Source of the DNA: Sinomonas sp. ASV486 | GTDB taxonomy: Bacteria; Actinomycetota; Actinomycetes; Actinomycetales; Micrococcaceae | Direction of reading: 5' to 3' | NCBI RefSeq assembly: GCF_030908215.1 | Contig: NZ_JAVFJK010000004.1 | Span: forward strand, 220,921-284,920 | DNA: 64,000 bases | Shown here: positions 56,555-64,000 of the stretch, one piece after another | How positions within the stretch are numbered: the first letter of the stretch is position 1 | Layout: every line of letters begins with the position of its first letter | Notes under the pieces: generated by a model | What the model was told of the DNA's origin: nothing | What the model saw: the letters and a program-made list of their open reading frames with translations, nothing else | Databases searched by the model: none | Program-made: the position numbers and the translations under genes

Positions 56555-56592
56555 GACGGCGGCCGGTCACCTGTGGGTGGCCGGCCGCCGTC
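56555..56592 (+). terminator. GC-rich hairpin after the SDR gene
   Basis: GACGGCGGCCGG, a 14-nt loop and CCGGCCGCCGTC: a 12-bp perfect stem 24 bp after the stop. Its outer part (AACGACGGCGG ... CCGCCGTCCTGCGC) resembles the dispersed GCACGACGG palindrome. Confidence 0.7.
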
Positions 56593-56642
56593 CTGCGCGG
56601 GTCAGCTCACGCCTCCCTACCCCGCGGATCCGGCGAGGAACG

Positions 56643-56693
56643 CCCAACCAGCAGGTACTCGGCTCGGTCGCGGAACTGCTCAAACAGCTGTAG
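56643..56693 (+). pseudogene. Remnant copy of the 3' end of the NagD-like HAD gene
   Basis: Seventeen codons ending in TAG read P-N-Q-Q-V-L-G-S-V-A-E-L-L-K-Q-L, nearly the same as the C-terminus of the HAD phosphatase at 55612-55656 (PNQVLGSVAELLTQL). DNA identity runs over about 45 bp, with one inserted codon and a few changes. The rest of the gene is absent. It suggests that a duplicated copy was lost, or that the SDR gene entered by recombination between two HAD genes. Confidence 0.7.
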
Positions 56694-56717
56694 GCGCGCT
56701 GGGATAGTGTGAAGTCC

Positions 56718-57452
56718 ATGCCTCACCCGGATCTCACCTTCGAACCACTCGGTGAGCCCGAGACAACCCTCACAGGCAAGGTCATGAAGCAGGTCCGGGC
56801 CGCCATCATGTCCGGCGAGATGAAGCCGGGCGAGCTGTACTCGGTCTACCAGCTCGCGGAGCTGTTCAACGTCTCCCGCTCGCCGGTCCGGGACGCCATG
56901 CTGCGGCTCGAAGAGGCTGGCCTCGTGCGCTTCGAGCGGAACAGGGGTTTCAGGGTGGTCCAGCCCCGTCCCGAAGACGTGGCCGAAATCTTCGCGATTC
57001 GCCTCGCGCTCGAGGTTCCCGCGGCGCGGGCCGCCGCCCTGCGAAGCGATACGGAGATCGCTGCGGCGCTGAAGGACGCGATGGCCCGGATGGAAGAGGC
57101 CGCCGCGGCGGGCGACGACGAGACGTTCTTCCACCATGACCAGCGCCTCCACGACGTCATCCTCGCCGCCTCGGGCAATACCCGGATCCGCTCGATCATC
57201 GCCCAGCTTCGCGTGACGACCCGCATCCTCGGGGCGTCGACGGCCGGCGTGAACCGCTCCCTCCAGGCCATCGTTCAGGAGCACGCACCCGTCGTCGAGG
57301 CCATCAAGGAGGGCGACGGCGCCCGTGCGGCCGCCGAGATGCGGGCCCACCTCAACCACACCGGCCGCCTCCTGGTGGACCAGACCATTGACAGGCTGGG
57401 CCTAGCCCTCGACGGGGATGCCCTGTGGGACGCTCTGACCGCCAGCTTCTGA
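56718..57452 (+). CDS. GntR-family regulator (FadR/FCD subfamily)
   Basis: 244-aa regulator with a winged helix SVYQLAELFNVSRSPVRDAMLRLEEAGLVRFERNRGFRV (about residues 36-74). An FCD domain with HHDQRLHDVILAASGNTRI and EHAPVVEAIKEGDGARAAAEMRAHL supplies the usual Asp/His metal ligands. TAGTGT ends 7 nt before the ATG at 56718, so it is probably leaderless; GTG at 56709 would fall inside that box. The 3' end overlaps the convergent lactate-dehydrogenase-like gene by 51 bp, which it may regulate. Confidence 0.85.
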   Translation: MPHPDLTFEPLGEPETTLTGKVMKQVRAAIMSGEMKPGELYSVYQLAELFNVSRSPVRDAMLRLEEAGLVRFERNRGFRVVQPRPEDVAEIFAIRLALEVPAARAAALRSDTEIAAALKDAMARMEEAAAAGDDETFFHHDQRLHDVILAASGNTRIRSIIAQLRVTTRILGASTAGVNRSLQAIVQEHAPVVEAIKEGDGARAAAEMRAHLNHTGRLLVDQTIDRLGLALDGDALWDALTASF

Positions 57453-60269
57453 GCTGAGCGCCCCACGAAGGACCTCTGCCAGGTGCTGGGCCCGGACGCC
57501 CGTTCCTTGCTGGACCTGCGTCCGGCACGAGAAGCCGTCGGCGAGAACCAGCGTGGACTCTCCCTTGGCCCGGACCTTCGGGAACAGCTCCCGTTCGCCG
57601 AGCCCTTGGGAGACCTCGAAATGGCCCGGCTCGAATCCGAAGTTCCCTGCGAGTCCGCAGCAGCCCGATCCGATGACATCGGTGTCGATCCCGAGCTTCC
57701 GGAGCACGGCCAGGTCCGGGTCATAGGTGCCCTGGGCCTCCTGATGGCAGTGCACCTGCGAAATTGCGGGCGCGTCGACGACGCCGAAGGGCCACGCGCC
57801 GTCGTGCTCTGCGACGAGCTCGGCGAGGGTGACCACTTGGCCCGCAAGCTGGGCCGCCCGTGGATCGTCCGGGAGGAGCTCTGTGATCTCGTGGGTGAGC
57901 ATCACGGTGCATGAGGGCTCGAGTCCCACGATCGGCAGATTCTGCGAGAGTGCCTCCTCGAGCGCGTCGAGGGACTGGCTCATGACCTTCTTGGCCATGT
58001 CGAGCTGGCCTGTCGAGTGCCAGGTCAGGCCGCAGCACACCTGTCCCTGAGGCAGGACGACCCGGTAGCCGAGCGCCTCGAGGACCTCCACGGCAGCCTG
58101 GCCGACGTCCGGCGCGTTGAAGTTCGTCAACGTGTCAGGCCACAGCATGACGGTGGAACGCACGACGGCGGGCCGCTCGCCTTCTGCCTCAATGGCGGCG
58201 GCGCGCTTGGCGAACCACTTCCGCAGCGTGACGGGCGCGAAGTGGATCATGCGCCGCTTGGGCTCGATGCCCGCGAGGCGCTTGACGAGCTCCTCGGCGG
58301 GGCGGAAGCCCAGGATCCAGTTGGCCAGCCGCGCCGAGCCGGGGATCGCCTCGAGCACCCTCGACGTGAGCGGCAGCCAGCCCATCGCATAGTGCGCCAT
58401 CGGCCGGAGCCTGCCGTTGTAATGGTGGTAAAGGAACTCGGCCTTGTACGTGGCCATGTCGACGTTGACGGGGCACTCGGAGGAGCAGGCTTTGCAGGAC
58501 AGGCACAGGTCCAAGGCCTCGAGCGTCTCCTTGGACTGCCAGCCGTCGGTCACGGACTCGCCGCGGAGCATCTCGGCCAGGATCCGCGCACGCCCGCGGG
58601 TCGAGTGCACCTCATCCCGGGTGGCCTGGTAGGAGGGGCACATGGAACCGACGTCGGATCGGCACAGGCCGACGCCGACGCACCGGTTCGTGGCGCTGAC
58701 GAAGGACCCGCCGTCACGGCTGAACGCGTGCACCGGTGTGAGGTCGAAATGGCGGATGCCCGGACCCGGACGGATGCCCTGATCGATGGGTTCGGCATCG
58801 ACCAGGATCCCCGGGTTGAAGAAGTTGTCGGGGTCGAAGGCGGCCTTGAACTCGGCGAAGGCCCCCAACGCCTCAGTGGAGTAGATCACCGGGAGGAGCT
58901 CGGAGCGGGCGCGGCCGTCGCCGTGCTCGCCGGATAGAGACCCGCCGTGCCGGGCGACGAGCGCGGCGGCCTCCTCGATGAAGGAACGGTAGCCTGCGAC
59001 GCCGTCCTCGGTGCCGAGGCCGAAGTCGATGCGGACGTGGACGCATCCCTCGCCGAAGTGGCCGAACGGGATCCCCTGGAGTCCGTGCCTCCCGAGCAGC
59101 GCGTAGAGATCGCGGAGGTAGTCCGCGAGGTGCTCGGGAGGCACGGCGGAGTCCTCCCAACCAGGCCAGGCCTCGCCCCCATCGGGGAGCCGCGTGACAA
59201 TGCCCGCGCTGGCCTCGCGGATGGTCCACAGCGCACGGGCCTCGTCGTGCCCGGTGACCACCACAGAGTCCACGATGCGTCCCTCGCGCATCAGGGCGTC
59301 GACGAGGGACCTGGCCGCCTCGCCCGCCTCGTCAGCGGTCCCGGCGCCGAGCTCGACGTAGAGCCAGCCACCACCCTCGGGCAGCTCGGATCCGGCGGTC
59401 TCCCGTCCGGGCCGAGAACGCAAGGCAGCCAGGAGGTCGGCCCCCATCCCCTCGACCGTGTAGACGCCGGGCCGGCGCAGGAGTGGCGCGGCGGCAGCGG
59501 CGTCGAACACGTCCGCGAATCCGAGCACCGCGAGCGCTGTCGCCTGCGGCCGCTCGACGAGGCGGACGGTCAGCTCCGTGATGACCCCGCACGTCCCCTC
59601 GGTCCCCGCGAAGACCTTGGCCATGTCGAAGCCGTTCTCGGGGAGCAGATAGTGCAGCCCATACCCGGAAACCTGCCGCGGGAACTGCCCGAGCTCGTTC
59701 CGGAGCACCATGAGGTGGGCGTCGCGGATCTGCCTCAGGCGGTCCTCGAGCACAGGGTCGCTGCAGGAGTCGGCGCCGATTTCGACCTCGCGGCCATCAG
59801 CGAGCATGACCTTGAGGGAGACCAGATTCTCGGCCGCTGAGCCCCACGCGACCGAATGCGAACCGCAGGCATTGTTGGCCACCATCCCGCCCACCGTGCA
59901 GCGGGAGTGCGTCGACGGGTCGGGGCCGTAGGTCAGCCCGAAGGGTGCCGCTGCGTCGCGGAGGGCGTCGCAGACCACGCCGGGACGGATGCGTGCGGTC
60001 CGGGCCTGAGGGTCGATCTGGAGGATCTCGTTGAAGTAGCGGCTCGTGTCGATCACGAGGCCGTCGCCGATCGCGTTCCCTGCCACCGAGGTGCCCCCGC
60101 CACGGCACGTGACAGGCCACCCCCGCTCTGCGGCAGTCCTGAGGGCCTCCCGAATGTCCTCGACGGTGTGGGGCTCGACCACGGCGGCCGGCACGCGTCG
60201 GTAGATCGACGCGTCGGAGACGTAGGCGGCGCGTGTGGTGAGGTCCGTGCGGAGGGCGACGCTGGTCAT
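57402..60269 (-). CDS. FAD/Fe-S D-lactate dehydrogenase-like protein
   Basis: 955-aa fusion. The N-terminal FAD_binding_4 domain has CRGGGTSVAGNAIGDGLVID and CTVGGMVANNACGSHSVAWG. The FAD-oxidase C domain follows, ending SGEHGDGRARSELLP. A ferredoxin-like pair comes next (CVGVGLCRSDVGSMCPSY; CLSCKACSSECPVNV), then two CCG domains (GQVCCGLTWHS; HCHQEAQGTYD with GSGCCGLAGNFGFE). This is the layout of two-domain D-lactate or D-2-hydroxyglutarate dehydrogenases that feed the respiratory chain. GGAGAAGAAG precedes the ATG at 60269. Confidence 0.9.
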   Translation of the reverse strand: MTSVALRTDLTTRAAYVSDASIYRRVPAAVVEPHTVEDIREALRTAAERGWPVTCRGGGTSVAGNAIGDGLVIDTSRYFNEILQIDPQARTARIRPGVVCDALRDAAAPFGLTYGPDPSTHSRCTVGGMVANNACGSHSVAWGSAAENLVSLKVMLADGREVEIGADSCSDPVLEDRLRQIRDAHLMVLRNELGQFPRQVSGYGLHYLLPENGFDMAKVFAGTEGTCGVITELTVRLVERPQATALAVLGFADVFDAAAAAPLLRRPGVYTVEGMGADLLAALRSRPGRETAGSELPEGGGWLYVELGAGTADEAGEAARSLVDALMREGRIVDSVVVTGHDEARALWTIREASAGIVTRLPDGGEAWPGWEDSAVPPEHLADYLRDLYALLGRHGLQGIPFGHFGEGCVHVRIDFGLGTEDGVAGYRSFIEEAAALVARHGGSLSGEHGDGRARSELLPVIYSTEALGAFAEFKAAFDPDNFFNPGILVDAEPIDQGIRPGPGIRHFDLTPVHAFSRDGGSFVSATNRCVGVGLCRSDVGSMCPSYQATRDEVHSTRGRARILAEMLRGESVTDGWQSKETLEALDLCLSCKACSSECPVNVDMATYKAEFLYHHYNGRLRPMAHYAMGWLPLTSRVLEAIPGSARLANWILGFRPAEELVKRLAGIEPKRRMIHFAPVTLRKWFAKRAAAIEAEGERPAVVRSTVMLWPDTLTNFNAPDVGQAAVEVLEALGYRVVLPQGQVCCGLTWHSTGQLDMAKKVMSQSLDALEEALSQNLPIVGLEPSCTVMLTHEITELLPDDPRAAQLAGQVVTLAELVAEHDGAWPFGVVDAPAISQVHCHQEAQGTYDPDLAVLRKLGIDTDVIGSGCCGLAGNFGFEPGHFEVSQGLGERELFPKVRAKGESTLVLADGFSCRTQVQQGTGVRAQHLAEVLRGALSSEAGGQSVPQGIPVEG

Positions 60270-60330
60270 CTTCTTCTCCTGGTGGACACAGTGACAGTAA
60301 CATGCTACACGTGAGATACTACAAGAGCTC

Positions 60331-61332
60331 TTATCTGCCCGCTCCACCGGCCCCGCCCACCTTCCGCGGGAGCGGAAGCAGCTGCGGCAGGAGCCGCCCG
60401 AGGAGGTTGTTGTACACGATGCCGCTCCACTCCGGGCTCGCGTGGGCGGGGAACGCGCCGATGGTCTGCAGGTCCGAGCTGACCAGGTTCTCGGGGAAAT
60501 ACCGTGCCCACCGGGCGCGGGCGGAGGAGTAGTTGACCGTCTGGTCGCCGGGATTGCCGATGAACGCCATCTCCGCCCGGTCGAGCGTGCCGACGAAGCG
60601 GGTCACGTCCCAGTCGTAGATGTACTGGGACTCCGCCTGGATCAGCACGCTCGACGGCGCGAGCGGCGAGAGCTGTTCGAGGGTCTGGTCCAGAATCTGC
60701 GTCCAGGTGCGCTCGTTCTTGTGGATCACGCGCTCCCCGAACTCGTAGCCGCCGCGGACGAGCGAGGGGATGCGGATCCCTAGGTCGTACAGGAACACCA
60801 CGGAGTCGAACCAGCTCTGGTCGAGGACGTCGTACTTCGAGGCGGGCGTCGAGTCCAGCACGATCACCTCGACGAGCGGCCCGTTCTCGGCCAGCAGCCG
60901 CGATGCCACCTCAACGGCCACCATCCCGCCGAACGAGTGCCCATAGAAATACAGGGTCCGCAGGCGCCTCTGACGCACGTAGACGCGCAGTGCATCGAGG
61001 ATCTCGTCAATGTCGAGCCCGAGGTTCGAATAGCCGATCGCCGCGAGCTGTCCGCGCTCGGACAGCGAGTCATGCAGGGCGGCGAGGATGATCCGCCCCT
61101 CCTCCCAGCTCGTCTTGTAGCCGGGGAACAGGACCCACGAGGCGTCGGGGAAGCGCCGCCTCGCGGCGTCGTCGGCCATCTCGAGGACCACCGTCTGGCG
61201 GCGACGGCTCTGCACCTCGCGGGTCACGAACATGTCCGTTGCCAGGAGCGCGGACCCCACCGCGCCACCGAGGAAGGCGCGGCGCGAGAACGCCTTGAGC
61301 CGCCGTGCGGCGCGCAGCATGGCCGGGTCCAT
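60331..61332 (-). CDS. Alpha/beta hydrolase with Tat-type signal
   Basis: 333-aa protein. FSRRAFLGGAVGSALLA (about residues 15-31) fits a twin-arginine signal or anchor. The hydrolase core has LYFYGHSFGGMVAVEVA (nucleophile Ser), VIVLDSTPASKYD and a late IGNPGDQTVNYSS that may hold the acid Asp. It resembles thioesterase-type alpha/beta hydrolases, so it could be an exported esterase or lipase. The ATG at 61332 is favoured by GGGAG 8 nt upstream; a GTG five codons earlier is an alternative. Confidence 0.75.
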   Translation of the reverse strand: MDPAMLRAARRLKAFSRRAFLGGAVGSALLATDMFVTREVQSRRRQTVVLEMADDAARRRFPDASWVLFPGYKTSWEEGRIILAALHDSLSERGQLAAIGYSNLGLDIDEILDALRVYVRQRRLRTLYFYGHSFGGMVAVEVASRLLAENGPLVEVIVLDSTPASKYDVLDQSWFDSVVFLYDLGIRIPSLVRGGYEFGERVIHKNERTWTQILDQTLEQLSPLAPSSVLIQAESQYIYDWDVTRFVGTLDRAEMAFIGNPGDQTVNYSSARARWARYFPENLVSSDLQTIGAFPAHASPEWSGIVYNNLLGRLLPQLLPLPRKVGGAGGAGR

Positions 61333-61369
61333 GGCCGGTTCTCCCACAGTGCCGCCCGGGCTGGGCCCC

Positions 61370-61972
61370 TCAGTCGAGGCCTAGCTCGGCCTTCCCGAAC
61401 GCGAACAGGTAAGGCACACCGGCCTCGGCCTCGATGCGCTCCTCCGCGCCGGTGGCGCGGTCCACGATGACGGCGACGGCGGTCACCTCGCCGCCCGCGT
61501 TGCGCACGCCCTCCACGGCGGTCAGCGCGGAACCTCCGGTGGTCGAGGTGTCCTCGAGCACCACGACCTTGCGGCCCGCGACGCCCGGCCCCTCCACCTG
61601 CCGTCCCATCCCGTAGGACTTCTGCGCCTTGCGCACCACGAACGCATCGACGGCGCGGCCCGCCTCGCGCGCGGCGTGCATGACGGCGGTGCCCACCGGG
61701 TCGGCGCCCATCGTGAGGCCGCCCGCGGTCTCCATCTGCACGCCAGCCCGGTCAATGAGGTCCAGCATGACCTGCCCCACAAGCTGGCTGGCCTCGTGGT
61801 GGAGGGTGACGCGGCGGAGGTCCACGTAGTAGTCCGCCTCCTTGCCGCTCGAGAGGGTCACCTTCCCGCGGACCACGGCGAGCTCCTTGATCAGTTCGAG
61901 CAGGCGGGCGCGGGCGGTGGCGATGTCGACGGTAGCGGCAGCGGCGGAGGCAGCAATCGGGGCGTCAGTCAT
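61370..61972 (-). CDS. pyrE: Orotate phosphoribosyltransferase
   Basis: 200-aa enzyme of UMP synthesis that joins orotate and PRPP. It has KVTLSSGKEADYYVDLRRVTLH, GGLTMGADPVGTAVMHAA, FVVRKAQKSYGMGRQVEGPGV (catalytic loop Lys residues) and the PRPP motif VVVLEDTSTTGGSALTAVE. The ATG at 61972 has TAGAAT exactly 7 nt upstream, so it is probably leaderless. An in-frame start 10 codons earlier lies before that promoter and is unlikely. Confidence 0.95.
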   Translation of the reverse strand: MTDAPIAASAAAATVDIATARARLLELIKELAVVRGKVTLSSGKEADYYVDLRRVTLHHEASQLVGQVMLDLIDRAGVQMETAGGLTMGADPVGTAVMHAAREAGRAVDAFVVRKAQKSYGMGRQVEGPGVAGRKVVVLEDTSTTGGSALTAVEGVRNAGGEVTAVAVIVDRATGAEERIEAEAGVPYLFAFGKAELGLD

Positions 61973-62044
61973 GGCTTCGATTCTAGTGGCGGCCGTCTTC
62001 ACCCGGATTCACTTCGCTCGGCCGGGTTCCGTCCGGAGCGGCAC

Positions 62045-62109
62045 GCACGACGGCGTGTGGTCGCCGACGGCGATGTGGCCATCCGAGGGGCGGCGCGGCG
62101 TCGTGCGCC
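62045..62109. repeat. Inverted pair of the dispersed motif upstream of the Stealth gene
   Basis: GCACGACGGCG (62045-62055) and a slightly changed right arm GGCGTCGTGCGCC (62097-62109) flank about 41 bp. They lie between the divergent pyrE and Stealth genes. TATCAT at about 62110 next to the right arm could be the -10 box of the Stealth gene. Confidence 0.55.
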
Positions 62110-62170
62110 TATCATGTGCCTTGAACCCCGCACACCCGTCCTGCCCCGCCCGCATCCCGCAAGGAGGCCC

Positions 62171-63775
62171 GTGAACACGTCCCTCACCCCCGCCGAGGTC
62201 TACCACGCCACGCCAGACGCCGAGGAGTCCGTGCCGCCGGTGCACGAGGTCACCTCCGCCGCGGCCGGGCGGCGCCTCGCGGACCGGGAAGACGTGGTCC
62301 GGCACAAGAAGCGCGGCTACGCCCTCGTCAACGTCGGCCAGACCCCGCACGAGGCGATGGTCGCCGACCTGCTGTTCGTGAGGGGGGCCCTCGAGGGCGC
62401 GCAGGTCCCCTACCTCCTAGTGCGAGGCAACGACGCACGACCCGTGATCGCCGTCGACTGGTCCTTCCGCAGGCAGCTGCGCCATGCGCTCGTGGCGGCG
62501 TGCCGTGACGAGCCGTTCTACTCTCTGACCGTGGATGCACGCAAGGACCGAGCCCTGCTCGTTGCGGACGGCCAACTCGCCGAGTCGGCACAGGCGCGCA
62601 TGTTCCGGCTCTATCGGCCGCGGATCGAGCCGCATGGCGGCCTGCGCTACGGCCCGGAGACGGGTGTCCAGATCGAGCTGTGGAAGTGGGAAGGCGAGAT
62701 CCTGCAGCTTCCCATCGAGAACTCGCTCACGCGCCGCACCATCCCGCGGTCCGAGGCTGTCCGAGGAACGGTAGAGCGGTTCGGGCACACCTGGCCGACC
62801 ATCGAGAACATGTTCGCCGACCACGCGACGGACATCCATTTCGAGATCGACATCGTTTTCTCGTGGGTGGACGGCGCCGATCCCGAGCTCCAGCGCTACC
62901 GCGCGTCGTTCCTGCCGGGCGTGGTGCTCGGCGAGGGCGACGACGCTGAGGCCCGAGTACGCCAGATCAACGAGCTCAAGTACGCGCTGCGCAGCGTGCA
63001 CATGTTCGCGCCGTGGATTGGACACATCTTCATCGCAACCGATTCGAAGGTCCCCGACTGGCTGAATGCCTCGCACGAGCGGATCACCATCGTGCCGGCC
63101 GCGGACCACTACAAGGACCCGTCAGTGCTGCCGGTGTTCAACTCCCAGGCCATCGAGTCTCAGCTGCAGCACATCGAGGGCTTGTCCGAGCACTTCCTGT
63201 ACTCCAATGACGACATGTTCTTCGGCCGGCCGCTCGGCCCGGACATGTTCTTCTCCCCTGGCGGGATCACGAAGTTCATCGAGGCCTCGACGCGGATCGG
63301 GCTCGGCGACAACCACCTTGACCGTTCGGGCCACGAGAACGCCGCGCGCGTTAACCGGCGACTCCTGTGGGAGCGGTTCGGCCGCATTACCACGCGCCAC
63401 CTCGAGCACACCGCCGCGCCCTTGCGGCGCAGTGTCCTGCTTGAGATGGAGCGGGAGTTCCCCGAGGAGTTCGCCCGCACGGCCGCCGCGCGCTTCCGCA
63501 CGTGGGACAGCATCTCGGTGACGAACTCCTTCTACCACTACTACGCGCTCCTCACCGGGCGCGCCGTGACGAAGATCGGGGCGAAGGTCCAGTACATCGA
63601 CACGACCGTGCGCTCCGGACTGGAGTCGCTCGGCAAGCTGCTCAAGAAGCGCAACCAGGACTTCTTCTGCCTCAACGACGGCTCGTTCCCCGAGGTGTCA
63701 GCGCAGGAGCGCCAGGAGCGCGTGACCGATTTCCTCGAGAAGTACTTCCCCATCCCGGCTCCTTGGGAGCGCTGA
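62171..63775 (+). CDS. Stealth-family sugar-phosphate transferase
   Basis: 534-aa Stealth protein, a hexose-1-phosphate transferase of capsule or cell-wall polysaccharide synthesis. The four conserved regions are seen. CR1 is DIVFSWVDGADPELQRYR (about residues 233-250). CR2 is INELKYALRSVHMFAPWIGHIFIATDSKVPDWL with IVPAADHYKDPSVLPVFNSQAIE and YSNDDMFFGRPL. CR3 is the HTAAPLRRSVLLEMEREFP region, and CR4 is near RNQDFFCLNDGSF. The GTG at 62171 follows AAGGAGG. Related proteins are known from pathogens and from many soil actinobacteria. Confidence 0.9.
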   Translation: MNTSLTPAEVYHATPDAEESVPPVHEVTSAAAGRRLADREDVVRHKKRGYALVNVGQTPHEAMVADLLFVRGALEGAQVPYLLVRGNDARPVIAVDWSFRRQLRHALVAACRDEPFYSLTVDARKDRALLVADGQLAESAQARMFRLYRPRIEPHGGLRYGPETGVQIELWKWEGEILQLPIENSLTRRTIPRSEAVRGTVERFGHTWPTIENMFADHATDIHFEIDIVFSWVDGADPELQRYRASFLPGVVLGEGDDAEARVRQINELKYALRSVHMFAPWIGHIFIATDSKVPDWLNASHERITIVPAADHYKDPSVLPVFNSQAIESQLQHIEGLSEHFLYSNDDMFFGRPLGPDMFFSPGGITKFIEASTRIGLGDNHLDRSGHENAARVNRRLLWERFGRITTRHLEHTAAPLRRSVLLEMEREFPEEFARTAAARFRTWDSISVTNSFYHYYALLTGRAVTKIGAKVQYIDTTVRSGLESLGKLLKKRNQDFFCLNDGSFPEVSAQERQERVTDFLEKYFPIPAPWER

Positions 63776-63810
63776 CCGCGCTCCGTTTCGGGTCCGGATC
63801 TCGGCGCTGG

Positions 63811-64000
63811 TCAGAGGGTGGGGTGGGCCTCTGACCGCCGGACCGGGCGCGCGCCGTCGTCCGCGGGGAACGTGACCCCGGCGTCGGCGAGGATCCGCGC
63901 GACCTCCGCAGCGGGGACGTCGCGGCCCACCGTCTCGCCGCCCGCGGCGGGCACCACGGAGTGCAGCACCGAATCCGCGTAGACATGCACGAGGTTGTAC
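63811..64000 (-). CDS. C-terminal 62 codons of an unrecognised protein (partial)
   Basis: The open frame enters from the right edge and ends in TGA at 63811-63813. It begins YNLVHVYADSVLHSVVPAAG and continues with ETVGRDVPAAEVARILADAGVTFP. The text is regular and codon use is typical (high third-position GC), so it is coding. The piece is too short to name. It converges on the Stealth gene with a 35-bp gap. Confidence 0.6.
   Translation of the reverse strand, partial: YNLVHVYADSVLHSVVPAAGGETVGRDVPAAEVARILADAGVTFPADDGARPVRRSEAHPTL

Overview
The window is a GC-rich actinobacterial chromosome segment. Very high G+C at third codon positions, many GTG starts, TANNNT promoter boxes placed 6-7 nt before start codons (leaderless mRNAs), a DUF222/HNH protein and a DUF3151-fba pair all point to a soil member of the Micrococcaceae (Arthrobacter/Sinomonas-like). 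This assignment is an inference from gene content. No rRNA, tRNA, CRISPR array, transposase or phage gene was seen.

Layout. 1-3715: sugar ABC importer (two permeases, binding lipoprotein) divergent from a LacI regulator. 3852-6190: MacB/FtsX-type permease plus ATPase. 6295-10155: orphan Rieske ferredoxin and FAD ferredoxin reductase, then an IclR regulator divergent from an aromatic-acid MFS transporter. 10325-13229: gluconate module (GntP permease, GntK kinase, GntR regulator). 13382-14832: DUF3151 and class II fructose-bisphosphate aldolase. 15066-21386: DUF222/HNH protein, ribokinase-like kinase, secreted S53 peptidase, TerC-type metal exporter behind a yybP-ykoY-like manganese riboswitch.

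21437-29397 is the most distinctive region: a complete six-subunit soluble diiron monooxygenase of the toluene-4-monooxygenase type (order A-B-C-D-E-F). It is divergent from a large ATP-binding LuxR regulator whose start region is tandemly duplicated and contains a coupled 29-codon leader ORF. A 54-codon Cys-containing ORF precedes the hydroxylase gene and an unrecognised 132-aa gene follows the reductase gene.

29494-31944 holds an FMN alpha-hydroxy-acid oxidase and small genes. 32013-48424 is a large acyl-CoA catabolic island: MHS transporter, cupin, two TetR regulators, two SnoaL/EthD-type small proteins, two MaoC hydratases, CitE-like lyase, biotin-dependent acyl-CoA carboxylase (both subunits), FAH-family hydrolase, acyl-CoA ligase, acyl-CoA dehydrogenase, OYE-type reductase, SDR and MBL-fold protein. 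A repeated operator, ACGAACAAGCG followed by a degenerate right arm, occurs at its three promoter regions. The substrate is not evident; activation, oxidation or reduction, carboxylation, hydration and cleavage resemble degradation of a beta-branched acid.

48452-63775: HAD dehalogenase, SpoU methyltransferase, MFS transporter, molybdate operon (regulator-modA-modB-modC), NagD-like HAD phosphatase, SDR, GntR regulator, D-lactate dehydrogenase-like flavin/Fe-S protein, Tat-type alpha/beta hydrolase, orotate phosphoribosyltransferase, Stealth phosphotransferase, and the 3' end of an unrecognised gene at the right edge.

Across the window a palindromic motif, GCGCACGACGGCG and its complement, recurs in intergenic regions. 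Two of these inverted pairs bracket tracts of almost pure G/C homopolymer (10178-10307, 13243-13349), which may be artefactual.
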